Below the pieces are notes generated by a model that saw only the letters and a list, made by a program, of their open reading frames with translations, ran no database searches and was not told where the DNA came from. From an uncultured Neisseriaceae bacterium (GTDB taxonomy: Bacteria; Pseudomonadota; Gammaproteobacteria; Burkholderiales; UBA11063): a stretch of DNA of 7,612 nt. Both the position numbers and the translations under genes were made by a program. Shown here piece by piece: positions 1-7,612 of this stretch (positions within the stretch are counted from its first letter, which is position 1; every line of letters starts with the position of its first letter). The stretch is taken from assembly GCA_903891375.1 (NCBI GenBank), contig CAITEL010000260.1, forward strand, positions 1 to 7,612. Reading direction: 5' to 3'.

Positions 1-141
1 ACTATTTAATGAAATATTATTTTCTACAATATGCCAATAATAATTTCGGACAGGAAAGATGGCATTACTCGTATCATGTAATGAAACTTGTAGTTTTCCG
101 GTGCATGATCCAATAGTATCATATCTAAATCCTGCAACTGG
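1..141 (-). other. Start of a PKD-like domain (domain 26), cut by the window edge
   Basis: Residues 2250-2296 read as the opening of a PKD-type unit: P-V-A-G-F-R-Y-D-T-I-G-S-C, then L-Q-V-S-L-H-D-T-S and a core Y-Y-W-H-I-V-E-N-N. The F-x-Y/C-x-G/L-x-V-x-x-x-D-T-S order is typical, but the usual D-x-G-D-G is not present in what is visible. The frame is open at position 1. Confidence 0.65.
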
Positions 142-3100
142 TTTATTTAAGGTTAAATCTACTATTGGAACATTAGTAATTCCGCAATTATTCCCTAATT
201 GTATAGTATATAATCCTGTATCTGATAATGCAAACTTTGGTATTGCAAAACTATTGCTCGTATTATTAGCTAATACTACTCCATTCTTAAACCATCTATA
301 ATAGATCGTATCATCATTATTAATCAGATTCGCATTACTATGTTTGATTGTAGTACTGTTGAAATAACAAATGGTATCATTATAAAGTAAAAGATTGGAA
401 GTTGGAATATTTCTAACAATCAAATTAGAAATTGAACTATTAATGGTTCCACAGTTATTAGTGATGGATACCCGATATCTAGCATTATCGTTCGCTGTAA
501 AAGCAGTTAAATATAATGAATCATTCATTTGCCCTACCATCGGAAGATCATTTTTATACCATTGATAAGAATTGGGTATCAAAGAATAAACAACCGGCTT
601 CAACGTATAGCTTGTATTTAAACAAACTTTCTCATTGCCCGGCATAGATACTGTTATCAAAGGCTTATCCGCTATTTTTAAAGACACACTATTACTATAA
701 CTTATTCCACATACATTTTGCATGATTGATTTATAAGTCCCAATTGAATTACTATTAACTACAGGAATACTATAAGCTGAATTAATAGCTCCACTAATTA
801 CCTGATCATTATAATACCATTGATACCCAATTTGCTCATTCGGTTTTAACTTGACACCTACAGTAAAATTCGCAACGCCCCCTGAACAAATATTTTGATC
901 AGATGGTTGAACTGAAATCATAGGTGCAGTATTTACTGAAACCTTTTGTAATGCAGTATCAATACAACCAAACATACTTTTTGTATACAGATAAACTTTA
1001 AAATCATTTGCACTAATATAGTTGTGCGTAATTTGAGCTGTATTTTCAAACACACCATCGCCCAAATCCCAACTAATAAAAGGTACCGTATTATCTGTAA
1101 TTGTTATTAAGCTATTAAACGTAAAACTATTTCTCAATAAACATTGGGATGTTGGAGTTAAGACAGCTATTTGCGAAGCAGGTTTTGAACGTACGGTAAT
1201 ATTTCCAATACTACTCGTAATCACACCACATATATTCTGCAAGGTTACAGAATACATTCCTTGGTCATTTAAAGTTGCCGCTCCAATAATATACTGTGGG
1301 CCGTTAGCGCCAACAATCGCATTACCTCCTAAATTCCATTGATACGAATATGGTGTATTATTGGTGTTAGACACAGAAACTGTATTTACAAAATTAGTTC
1401 CTTCACATATAGTAGCAGATATTGGTTGCGTTATGATGGCAGGTTTATTAGAAACAATTAAATTAAATAAAGGAATAAGACTGGTCCCACAAGTATTCGT
1501 GCTTAGTAAAGAATAATTACCCGCATTCGAATTCAAGATGGTGGGAATTTGCAATATACTTGTCTGTGCAGATGGATCTGGAATATTTAACCCATTCAAC
1601 TCCCATTGATAGCTGGTATGCGTATCAACATAATTCAGATTTCTGGTCAGATCAAATATTGCACTTACTCCTGAACAAATATTCTTATCGGCAATCGAAT
1701 TTTTTAAACTTGCAATATCATTTACAGTAATTTGAAATGAATTAGAAGTTGTTGTCTGATTACATCCATTGCTAATTTCTGCTTTAAAAATGCCATTATC
1801 TGCAATAGTTATAGCCCTAAAACTAATTTGATTCCCTATTGCCGAGGGTATTAAATTCCCATTTTTATACCATTGGTAATTTAAATTATTATCAATTGAA
1901 TTTGCGAAAATAGAAATCCCTACACTATTTCCCGCACATACAATTGTACTGGCAGGTTGCTGTGAAATGACAGGATTTTGCACAACTGATAAAACAGCAA
2001 TATTTGAAACTGAAACTCCACAAATATTGCTCACTTGCAATGCATATTGTCCGGAATCTGTCAATTGCAAATTATTAATGGTAATCAAATTCGAAGCAAC
2101 AATGCCCGTGCCTGAATAATTCAATCCATCTTTGATCCATTGAAAATTTAAGGATAAATTATTATTTGCATTTACAATAGAGGCATTAAACCCGGCCTGA
2201 CTTCCAATACATTTTATTTGAGATGCTAGTGATGTTCCAAATTTCGGCTTATCAATTACAGTAATAGGAATAGTATCATTCGCTACACCACAAGCATTTA
2301 TTACTTGTATAATATAATTTCCAGTATTTGAAGTTTGCAAATTAGTAAGTGTTAATTGCAATTGATTCTGCTGATTCAGCACCACATTATTTTCAAACCA
2401 TGTTACAGTATACGCTGAATTTCTTTTTGATTGAACCTGTGCATTAAATTGTACCGAACTATTAATACATAATCCTCCTGTATTAGACGGACTAACTAAA
2501 AAACTATTTATTTGAGGTAACGTTTCATCACCAATAAATACAACACTACTATTTACGGTTCCGATTGTATTTTTTATTGCAACAGAATAATAACCTACAC
2601 TATCCGCAATAAATTTTTGAATCGTATAAATAGAATTTGTTGCACCAAAAATAGATTGCTGTGGCGCCGAAGGACTCGCTTGAAAATACCATTGATAAAT
2701 GGGGTTGGTACCATCATTTGAACTTGCGGCTACAGTTAATGAAACTGATTTGCCGATACAAATTTGCTGACTCAATGGCTGACTACTTAAAACAGGTGCA
2801 TTCACCATGGTAATATGTTCAACATTACTTTTTACAGTTCCACATCCATTGCTCACTAACACATAATAATCACCCACATAATCTTGCGAAGTAGTATTAA
2901 TAGAATAGGTAGCAGCATTTGCCCCAGATATGCTGGATTGAGTTTGATACCATTGATAATTAATTGTGCTTTGCGTCCCATCTCCTGTGTTAGATGAAGC
3001 ACTCACCATTAAATTAACCACAGGGCCTCCAAAAGGAATAGCCTGACTACTACTTAAATTATTAGAAATAATGGGAAGCCCATTTATTACAATTTTGTCT

Positions 3101-6100
3101 AACAATTTTGGCGTACTGCTACAACCCCCATTAATCGCCTGAAGACTAACACTATAAATCCCAACATTTGAAAACTGATGTGTTGAATTCACATTGTTAT
3201 CAATTGTTCCGTCAGAATATGTCCATATATAAGTTGCAGTTCCATTTATTAATGCAGGAGTAGTATTATTAAAATTGAATGATGCATTATTCAAGCAAGC
3301 GGGAATCGCATTTCCATCATAGGTAAAATTTGGTTGAGGAGTTTCTTGATATTTTACCTGTACATCTTGTGATATAGTGTGATAACTACATCCATTATTG
3401 CTAATACTCAACGTATAAGTACCAGCATCTGCGGCACTCATTGAATTGATGGTATACACATTACTATTTGCTCCAGATATGGGAGTATTTCCGTTAAACC
3501 ATTGATAAGATACTGACTTAGAAAATGAATTACTCACTAATGCCGTTAATACGAATTTAGAACCACCACATACCGTACCACCGATTGGCTGTTGAGTAAT
3601 AACGGGAGAAGATTGTACAAATACTTCTCGTGTATTTAAATTGGCACATCCATAACTATTAATCCCGGTAAGTACAACAGTTTGAGCTCCTGTTACTAAA
3701 TAACTATGTGCAGCAGTTGATACCGAACTATTGTCGATGGTGCCATCGCCATAATCCCATTGATATCGAACATTTGAACCATTATTAGTTGTCGTATTGT
3801 TGAATGTAAAATAATTGCCACTTTCACACTGACTTTCGGCACTCGTTATTAAAAAATTAACAATGGGAGTTGGATTAATAGTAACTGGTATCGTTGCAGC
3901 ATTATTTAAAGTTCCACAACTATTGGCAATATCAACAGTGTAGGTACCGGCATCATTTACGTCAACCGTATTTTTTATATAGCTGGCAGAATTAGTATTA
4001 ATAGGATTTTGAACCACATTCGAATTTAACTTCCAGGTATATTGTTCAAATGTTGGGGCTGTAGTTAAAGTCTTAACAAAAATAGTCATATTTGAAAACT
4101 CACAAAAAGTAGTATTGGGTGCTTTGGTAAAATCTGAAACAATGGGACTACTCTGTTCACTACCTACAGTAATATAAGGCAGATTGCCAAGTTGATCCCG
4201 ATAAACACCGCAAGCATTAGTTAAAGTAATGGTATACTTGGATGATAGTGAAGTTGCAGTAATTTGAATTAAATTTCCCAGATTAGTCCCTTGAATAGAA
4301 CCATTATCCGTGCTCCATACTATTGTTGGATTAACACCATTTGTTGTATTGGCAACAACATTTAAAGTAGCTGTTTGTACACTTGAATTACACAATGCCA
4401 GATCCGGCGACTTACTAATCAGATTAGGTAGAGAAACATTATTTACAATCGCATCGGAACTTACTGTAGTGCCACAGCTATTAGTTGCTTTTACATGATA
4501 AGTGCCCTGAATGGCACTACTCATAGAAACAATATTATACGTTGGATTTATTGCTGAGCCAATAGGTATCCCATTTAACTCCCATTGATAAGAAATAGGA
4601 AGATTACTTCCATTACTATTTTGTGCAGCTGCCAGTAGCACTGCACTTTGCATGACACAAATATTGATGGCACTTGGATTAATTGTAATTACGGGTATGG
4701 CATTAATATCAACATTCGCGATATTACTTAACTGTGTAATACCACAGGCATCTGTTACAGCAATTTGATAGATGCCTCTATCAGAATTAATTGCATTGGC
4801 AATACTAAGAGAAGTTGTACTTCCAGACACCACAATGTTATTACCCGATAATGCACTTGAATTATGATTCCAAGTAAAATTATAGGCTGCAAGCGTTCCA
4901 TTATTGGCACCAGCAATAGTACCACTTAAGGTAATATTTCCAGCTGTACAGATGGACTGATTATTAGTAGGTGACCTCGTAAAAATAGGTGTATCATAAA
5001 TCGAAACAGTTGCCACATTAGAAATGATATTTCCACAGGAAGATGTTATCTGTACCTGATAATTACCAATTGAATTCGTTGAGATACTATTTAAAATAAG
5101 ATTAGCACTATTTGCATTTGGAATTGTATTGCCATTTAAAATCCAGGTATAAGTAACTGGATTCAGATTCCCTCCAACTACTACCGACAAAGTATTGCTT
5201 GCTCCTTTGCAAACAATAGCAGATTGAGGTTGCGCAGTTATAGTCAATGCATTTTGTACGGATATTCCAGCAGATCTACTTACTGCCGTTCCACAGTTAT
5301 TAGAGACCGATACTGCATAAGTACCATTCATTGAGCTTATAAAAGATGGGATAGTATATTGCGAAGCATTCTGATTCACTAAAATTCCCGGGCCTGTCCA
5401 TGAATAATTTAAAGGTCCTCCATTTTTTGTATCCACTACTACGCCCAATAAAACGTTTGAACCTGAACAAATAATCTGGTCCTTTAAATCGGTAGTAATT
5501 TGAGGCGTCGATCCTGCTTGAATGACAATTGAATTACTAACGGCTTGCCCACAAGTATTTGTAGCGGTAACACTATAGGTTCCATCAATCGCATTGTTTG
5601 TATAAATTTCTTGTAGCGTTGCACTATTCGTTCCAACAACTGATTGTCCTTTGTACCAAACATAACTAAGGACTGCACCTGTAGTACTAGCAGAAAAAGT
5701 AATATTACCTGATGTACCTGAGCAATACATATTGTTATTGGAACTGATAGAAACAGTAGGTGGTTGATTAACCGTTAAAGAAACAATGGAAGAAGCATTA
5801 CTACTCAACCCACAAGAATTGCTCACTCGAACACTATACGAGTTCGAAGCATCAGTTGATTGAACACTAGCAATAGTGTAAATCGAACTAGTGGCTCCAT
5901 TAATTGGAATCCCAGCATTCAACCATTGATAATTAAGAACCCCACCGCCATTTGATTGTGCAGCGACATTAAAAACAGAAGCATTCGTACCCATACACAA
6001 CGAATTAGAAACTGGTTGAGTTGTGATAGAAGGAATTTCTCCAACTGTAACCGTTGAAGAAGTACTTGTTTGTATGAATCCACAACTATTTTGTAGTGTA

Positions 6101-6888
6101 ACCAAATAAGTTCCGGCATCGATTGTGGTAAGATTATTTTTAATGAACTGCGAAGATGTTGCACCCGAAATTAGTACTGCATCTTTATACCATTGATACT
6201 GAATAATATCTGTACCTCCGGTATTTGCAGCAACACTTAATTGCAAATTATTATTCGTGCATAAAGTAGATAATGCAACAGGTTGAACAGTGATTAATGG
6301 CATTTGCTTTACACTTACATTAAAATGAGTACTATTTAGTCCGCAACTATTGCTTGCAACAAATGAATACACACCAACATTATTGGTAGTTACCGGAGAT
6401 AAGCTATAGCTGTTTTGATCTTGGGATGGAATTGTATTTCCATTGATAGTCCATGTATAATTTAATGCCCCACCATTATTATCAGAAACAGATGCTGAAA
6501 TAGTCTGTGAAGCTCCTTCACATAATGTATAATTCGATATCGGACTAATCGTAGGTGCATCGGCAAGTATTAATACAATAGGATTAGAGCTAACCGGAGT
6601 CCCGCAAGCATTGGATATCTGAACAGTGTAGCTAGCTGCATCGTTTTGACCAAATCCTGAAATTATTAATTGACTACTATTGGCATTCGCAATAATCACA
6701 GCATTTTTATACCACACATAACTAATTAAAGAATTATCCGGAGAAGTTGCTCCTACAGACAGTGTAATATTTGATTTATTACAAACAGCAGTAGAATTAG
6801 TTACGGAATTAATAACCGGGCAATTGGATTGACCATTTATTGTTCCGATGAGTAAAACCAATAAGAATGTTATAAAATAAAATTTCAT
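1..6888 (-). CDS. Giant secreted Ig-like/PKD repeat protein, probable T9SS-exported surface adhesin (3' end outside window)
   Basis: I translated the whole frame from the ATG at 6888 to position 1: 2296 codons without a stop, still open at the left edge. Residues 1-19 look like a signal peptide. The rest is tandem beta-sandwich domains of about 87 residues: 25 complete and a 26th cut by the edge. Most are Ig-like, with an early Cys in C-x-G, a Y-Q-W core, I-S-G-A, D-A-G-x-Y and a closing N-x-C-G. Domains 12, 14, 22 and 26 are PKD-like. No enzymatic domain is visible, and the protein is rich in Asn, Ser and Thr with few charged residues. By family knowledge such proteins are Bacteroidota surface adhesins or gliding/biofilm proteins, often ending in a T9SS sorting domain. 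The PorP/SprF gene 5 bases upstream fits this. The start is chosen because the ATG follows that stop directly and opens a good signal peptide. The ligand is unknown, and SprB orthology cannot be claimed. Confidence 0.95.
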   Translation of the reverse strand, partial: MKFYFITFLLVLLIGTINGQSNCPVINSVTNSTAVCNKSNITLSVGATSPDNSLISYVWYKNAVIIANANSSQLIISGFGQNDAASYTVQISNACGTPVSSNPIVLILADAPTISPISNYTLCEGASQTISASVSDNNGGALNYTWTINGNTIPSQDQNSYSLSPVTTNNVGVYSFVASNSCGLNSTHFNVSVKQMPLITVQPVALSTLCTNNNLQLSVAANTGGTDIIQYQWYKDAVLISGATSSQFIKNNLTTIDAGTYLVTLQNSCGFIQTSTSSTVTVGEIPSITTQPVSNSLCMGTNASVFNVAAQSNGGGVLNYQWLNAGIPINGATSSIYTIASVQSTDASNSYSVRVSNSCGLSSNASSIVSLTVNQPPTVSISSNNNMYCSGTSGNITFSASTTGAVLSYVWYKGQSVVGTNSATLQEIYTNNAIDGTYSVTATNTCGQAVSNSIVIQAGSTPQITTDLKDQIICSGSNVLLGVVVDTKNGGPLNYSWTGPGILVNQNASQYTIPSFISSMNGTYAVSVSNNCGTAVSRSAGISVQNALTITAQPQSAIVCKGASNTLSVVVGGNLNPVTYTWILNGNTIPNANSANLILNSISTNSIGNYQVQITSSCGNIISNVATVSIYDTPIFTRSPTNNQSICTAGNITLSGTIAGANNGTLAAYNFTWNHNSSALSGNNIVVSGSTTSLSIANAINSDRGIYQIAVTDACGITQLSNIANVDINAIPVITINPSAINICVMQSAVLLAAAQNSNGSNLPISYQWELNGIPIGSAINPTYNIVSMSSAIQGTYHVKATNSCGTTVSSDAIVNNVSLPNLISKSPDLALCNSSVQTATLNVVANTTNGVNPTIVWSTDNGSIQGTNLGNLIQITATSLSSKYTITLTNACGVYRDQLGNLPYITVGSEQSSPIVSDFTKAPNTTFCEFSNMTIFVKTLTTAPTFEQYTWKLNSNVVQNPINTNSASYIKNTVDVNDAGTYTVDIANSCGTLNNAATIPVTINPTPIVNFLITSAESQCESGNYFTFNNTTTNNGSNVRYQWDYGDGTIDNSSVSTAAHSYLVTGAQTVVLTGINSYGCANLNTREVFVQSSPVITQQPIGGTVCGGSKFVLTALVSNSFSKSVSYQWFNGNTPISGANSNVYTINSMSAADAGTYTLSISNNGCSYHTISQDVQVKYQETPQPNFTYDGNAIPACLNNASFNFNNTTPALINGTATYIWTYSDGTIDNNVNSTHQFSNVGIYSVSLQAINGGCSSTPKLLDKIVINGLPIISNNLSSSQAIPFGGPVVNLMVSASSNTGDGTQSTINYQWYQTQSSISGANAATYSINTTSQDYVGDYYVLVSNGCGTVKSNVEHITMVNAPVLSSQPLSQQICIGKSVSLTVAASSNDGTNPIYQWYFQASPSAPQQSIFGATNSIYTIQKFIADSVGYYSVAIKNTIGTVNSSVVFIGDETLPQINSFLVSPSNTGGLCINSSVQFNAQVQSKRNSAYTVTWFENNVVLNQQNQLQLTLTNLQTSNTGNYIIQVINACGVANDTIPITVIDKPKFGTSLASQIKCIGSQAGFNASIVNANNNLSLNFQWIKDGLNYSGTGIVASNLITINNLQLTDSGQYALQVSNICGVSVSNIAVLSVVQNPVISQQPASTIVCAGNSVGISIFANSIDNNLNYQWYKNGNLIPSAIGNQISFRAITIADNGIFKAEISNGCNQTTTSNSFQITVNDIASLKNSIADKNICSGVSAIFDLTRNLNYVDTHTSYQWELNGLNIPDPSAQTSILQIPTILNSNAGNYSLLSTNTCGTSLIPLFNLIVSNKPAIITQPISATICEGTNFVNTVSVSNTNNTPYSYQWNLGGNAIVGANGPQYIIGAATLNDQGMYSVTLQNICGVITSSIGNITVRSKPASQIAVLTPTSQCLLRNSFTFNSLITITDNTVPFISWDLGDGVFENTAQITHNYISANDFKVYLYTKSMFGCIDTALQKVSVNTAPMISVQPSDQNICSGGVANFTVGVKLKPNEQIGYQWYYNDQVISGAINSAYSIPVVNSNSIGTYKSIMQNVCGISYSNSVSLKIADKPLITVSMPGNEKVCLNTSYTLKPVVYSLIPNSYQWYKNDLPMVGQMNDSLYLTAFTANDNARYRVSITNNCGTINSSISNLIVRNIPTSNLLLYNDTICYFNSTTIKHSNANLINNDDTIYYRWFKNGVVLANNTSNSFAIPKFALSDTGLYTIQLGNNCGITNVPIVDLTLNKPVAGFRYDTIGSCTGKLQVSLHDTSNAIFPVRNYYWHIVENNISLNS
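928..1188 (-). other. PKD-like domain (domain 22)
   Basis: Residues 1902-1987 carry S-F-T-F-N after Cys1916, I-S-W-D-L-G-D-G at 1938-1945, T-H-N-Y in the following strand, and S-M-F-G-C-I-D-T (Cys1975) at the end, closing with V-S-V-N. All are standard PKD landmarks. It lies between Ig-like domains 21 and 23. Confidence 0.88.
3100..3360 (-). other. PKD-like domain (domain 14), variant core
   Basis: Residues 1177-1263 contain F-N-F-N-N-T-T after Cys1198, then Y-I-W-T-Y-S-D-G-T-I-D-N around 1220-1230. This is a PKD core in which the first Gly of G-D-G is Ser. The domain ends in A-I-N-G-G-C (Cys1256). It resembles domain 12 more than any other unit, sharing F-N-N-T-T and D-G-T-I-D-N. Confidence 0.8.
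3613..3876 (-). other. PKD-like domain (domain 12)
   Basis: Residues 1005-1092 differ from the Ig-like units. They have F-T-F-N-N-T-T after the first Cys (1021), then Y-Q-W-D-Y-G-D-G-T at 1042-1050, H-S-Y in the next strand, and a closing S-Y-G-C (Cys1081) with F-V-Q. W-D-x-G-D-G is the hallmark of PKD domains, which are common in extracellular proteins. A structural spacer or adhesion role is inferred. Confidence 0.88.
6832..6888 (-). other. Signal peptide of the giant repeat protein
   Basis: Residues 1-19 have a single Lys at position 2, a hydrophobic core of about 13 residues (F-Y-F-I-T-F-L-L-V-L-L-I-G) and a small-residue end (N-G) before Gln20. This is typical of Sec signal peptides in Bacteroidota, which often leave an N-terminal Gln. 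Cys23 is not preceded by a lipobox, so lipoprotein processing is unlikely. The exact cleavage site is inferred. Export to the periplasm by Sec is the known first step of type IX secretion. Confidence 0.85.
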
Positions 6889-6896
6889 TTTTTTTA
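6886..6896 (-). promoter_or_regulatory. Gene junction: stop codon, 5-base A spacer, ATG start, no Shine-Dalgarno
   Basis: On the coding strand the upstream TAA is followed by five A and then the ATG, making a run of eight A from within the stop codon into the start codon. The upstream bases are also A-rich and have no Shine-Dalgarno-like sequence, as is usual in Bacteroidota. The spacing leaves no room for a separate promoter or terminator, so the two genes are probably one transcript with coupled translation. Confidence 0.75.
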
Positions 6897-7612
6897 TTTA
6901 AAACAACTTATATGTTTTTTAACTATCGTTTGATCAGGTGTTAACCTTGAAAACGAATAGCGTAATCCAAATTCCAAGGAATTTGATTTCATATAAGAAA
7001 TATTAGAGTTGATAGGTATATCGTAGGTAAAAGAAAAACTCAAACTCTTTGAACCAATGCTGACAAAAGGAGATACCGTATTTCCAACTTGAAGAATGGC
7101 ACCAAAATTAAGCGTAAATAAAAATTCAGGAAGCGCATCATAACCATAAGATGCAATCAGTGAAGTACTATGCTGCGATTTTAAAGCGCTATATAATAAA
7201 CCAAAAAAAAATTGACTACTATTTGAAACATATCTCGAATAACCAGTATGGAACATATAGGTAACAGATTGTCGATTTTGCAACAACGCTTTATTACCTA
7301 TTGCCTGGTTCAAATTGTACATTGAAAAGCCGGCAGTAAATTCTTCATTTTCATTTTTAATACTATAAAGCAGTCCCGTATTAATTTCTATATATTGTGC
7401 ATTTAATGCCTGTATGGGTTCATTGTTCATTATCTGAAAACTATAACCCGTTAAGTCAAACTGATTTGGAAATAATAATTGAGTGTAGTCAATTCTTTTT
7501 GAATTATATCTACACTGAAATCCCAATGCTAAAGATTGATTGGCTTCTTCATCAAACCCTTTTGAATAAGATATGGAAGCGGAAGCAGCTTGTTCAGAAA
7601 AAACCGATAAAG
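6894..7612 (-). CDS. PorP/SprF family type IX secretion outer-membrane protein (5' end outside window)
   Basis: The frame is open from the right edge to a TAA at 6894-6896, giving 238 residues. Family members are usually about 300-340 residues, so perhaps 60-100 N-terminal residues are missing. The visible part follows the family pattern: a stretch like S-L-A-L-G-F-Q ... I-D-Y-T-Q-L-L-F-x-N-Q-F-D, then I-N-T-G-L-L-Y-S, F-T-A-G-F-S-M-Y-N-L-N-Q, a histidine-glycine strand (F-H-T-G-Y), F-S-F-T-Y-D-I near the end, and a final strand L-E-F-G-L-R-Y-S-F. Alternating polar and hydrophobic residues suit an outer-membrane beta-barrel. A tail of about 18 residues follows the last aromatic strand. Family members assist type IX secretion or surface attachment of specific cargo, and SprF is needed for SprB in Flavobacterium johnsoniae. 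The likely cargo here is the repeat protein encoded next. A TTG at 7526 is not the real start, because the family-like sequence continues upstream of it to the edge. Confidence 0.9.
   Translation of the reverse strand, partial: LSVFSEQAASASISYSKGFDEEANQSLALGFQCRYNSKRIDYTQLLFPNQFDLTGYSFQIMNNEPIQALNAQYIEINTGLLYSIKNENEEFTAGFSMYNLNQAIGNKALLQNRQSVTYMFHTGYSRYVSNSSQFFFGLLYSALKSQHSTSLIASYGYDALPEFLFTLNFGAILQVGNTVSPFVSIGSKSLSFSFTYDIPINSNISYMKSNSLEFGLRYSFSRLTPDQTIVKKHISCFK

Larger units (their letters stand above)
1..6822 (-). repeat. Tandem array of 26 Ig-like/PKD-like domains, about 260 bp per unit
   Basis: Approximate domain limits in residues of the giant protein: 1, 20-111; 2, 112-195; 3, 197-283; 4, 286-375; 5, 376-456; 6, 461-546; 7, 547-630; 8, 633-727; 9, 731-816; 10, 817-903; 11, 910-1004; 12, 1005-1092 (PKD); 13, 1096-1176; 14, 1177-1263 (PKD); 15, 1268-1361; 16, 1363-1456; 17, 1457-1546; 18, 1549-1636; 19, 1637-1724; 20, 1728-1812; 21, 1815-1901; 22, 1902-1987 (PKD); 23, 1989-2074; 24, 2075-2156; 25, 2157-2248; 26, 2250 onward (PKD-like, cut). 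Each full domain has exactly two cysteines, one near its start and one near its end, except domain 1 (three) and domains 15 and 16 (one each). The units are well diverged in DNA, so most duplications are old. Residue n lies at positions 6891-3n down to 6889-3n. Confidence 0.9.

Noticed and set aside
59..301. Open frame of 80 codons on the plus strand
   Set aside because: It lies fully antisense to the giant repeat gene, whose domain motifs continue through this stretch. It shows no recognisable protein features.
4310..4498. Open frame of 62 codons on the plus strand
   Set aside because: It is antisense to domains 9 and 10 of the repeat protein, which are well formed here. It is a shadow frame.
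5484..6164. Two short minus-strand frames (5484-5678 and 5919-6164) in another frame
   Set aside because: They overlap domains 3 to 6 of the repeat protein out of frame, and the main frame has intact motifs throughout.
541..6200. Recurring 9-mer CCATTGATA on the plus strand at roughly regular spacing, resembling a CRISPR or other DNA repeat array
   Set aside because: It is the reverse complement of the conserved Y-Q-W codons in the Ig-like units. The spacing is the domain length of about 260 bp, and the flanking DNA is diverged coding sequence.
6820..6822. Cys23 as a lipoprotein acylation site
   Set aside because: The residues before it (Q-S-N) do not fit a lipobox, and a normal signal-peptidase end at N-G before Gln20 is more likely.
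6889..6893. Promoter or terminator between the two genes
   Set aside because: Only five bases separate the stop and start codons, and there is no hairpin or -7/-33 motif that could be placed there.
7524..7526. TTG as a possible start codon giving a 210-residue protein
   Set aside because: The frame stays open to the right edge, and the residues before it continue the PorP/SprF-like barrel. The gene therefore starts outside the window.

Overview
The window looks like AT-rich chromosomal DNA of a Bacteroidota (Bacteroidetes) bacterium. Three things point there: a PorP/SprF-family outer-membrane protein, a giant secreted protein built from Ig-like and PKD-like repeats, and an A-rich start context with no Shine-Dalgarno sequence. 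All coding is on the minus strand, and both ends of the window cut through genes, so the reading order is from right to left.

Positions 7612 to 6894 hold the C-terminal 238 residues of the PorP/SprF-family protein; its N-terminus lies beyond the right edge. After a 5-base gap, one uninterrupted frame runs from an ATG at 6888 to position 1 (2296 codons, no stop) and leaves the window on the left. It encodes a signal peptide and then at least 26 tandem beta-sandwich domains of about 87 residues. Most are Ig-like (two regularly placed cysteines, a Y-Q-W core, D-A-G-x-Y and N-x-C-G motifs). Domains 12, 14, 22 and the partial 26 are PKD-like.

The two genes are almost certainly co-transcribed. In Bacteroidota, PorP/SprF proteins serve the type IX secretion system (T9SS), notably for giant cell-surface adhesins of the SprB type with a type B (gliding-motility-associated) C-terminal sorting domain. 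The best reading is a secretion or anchoring partner followed by its giant surface adhesin. The C-terminus that would prove this is outside the window.

There is no intergenic region longer than 5 bases, and I saw no RNA gene, mobile element, CRISPR array, promoter or terminator. I found no clearly new system. The points worth a second look are complementary cysteine losses in neighbouring domains 15 and 16, a likely PKD-Ig duplication, a one-sided distribution of potential O-glycosylation motifs, and a T9 homopolymer inside the PorP/SprF gene.
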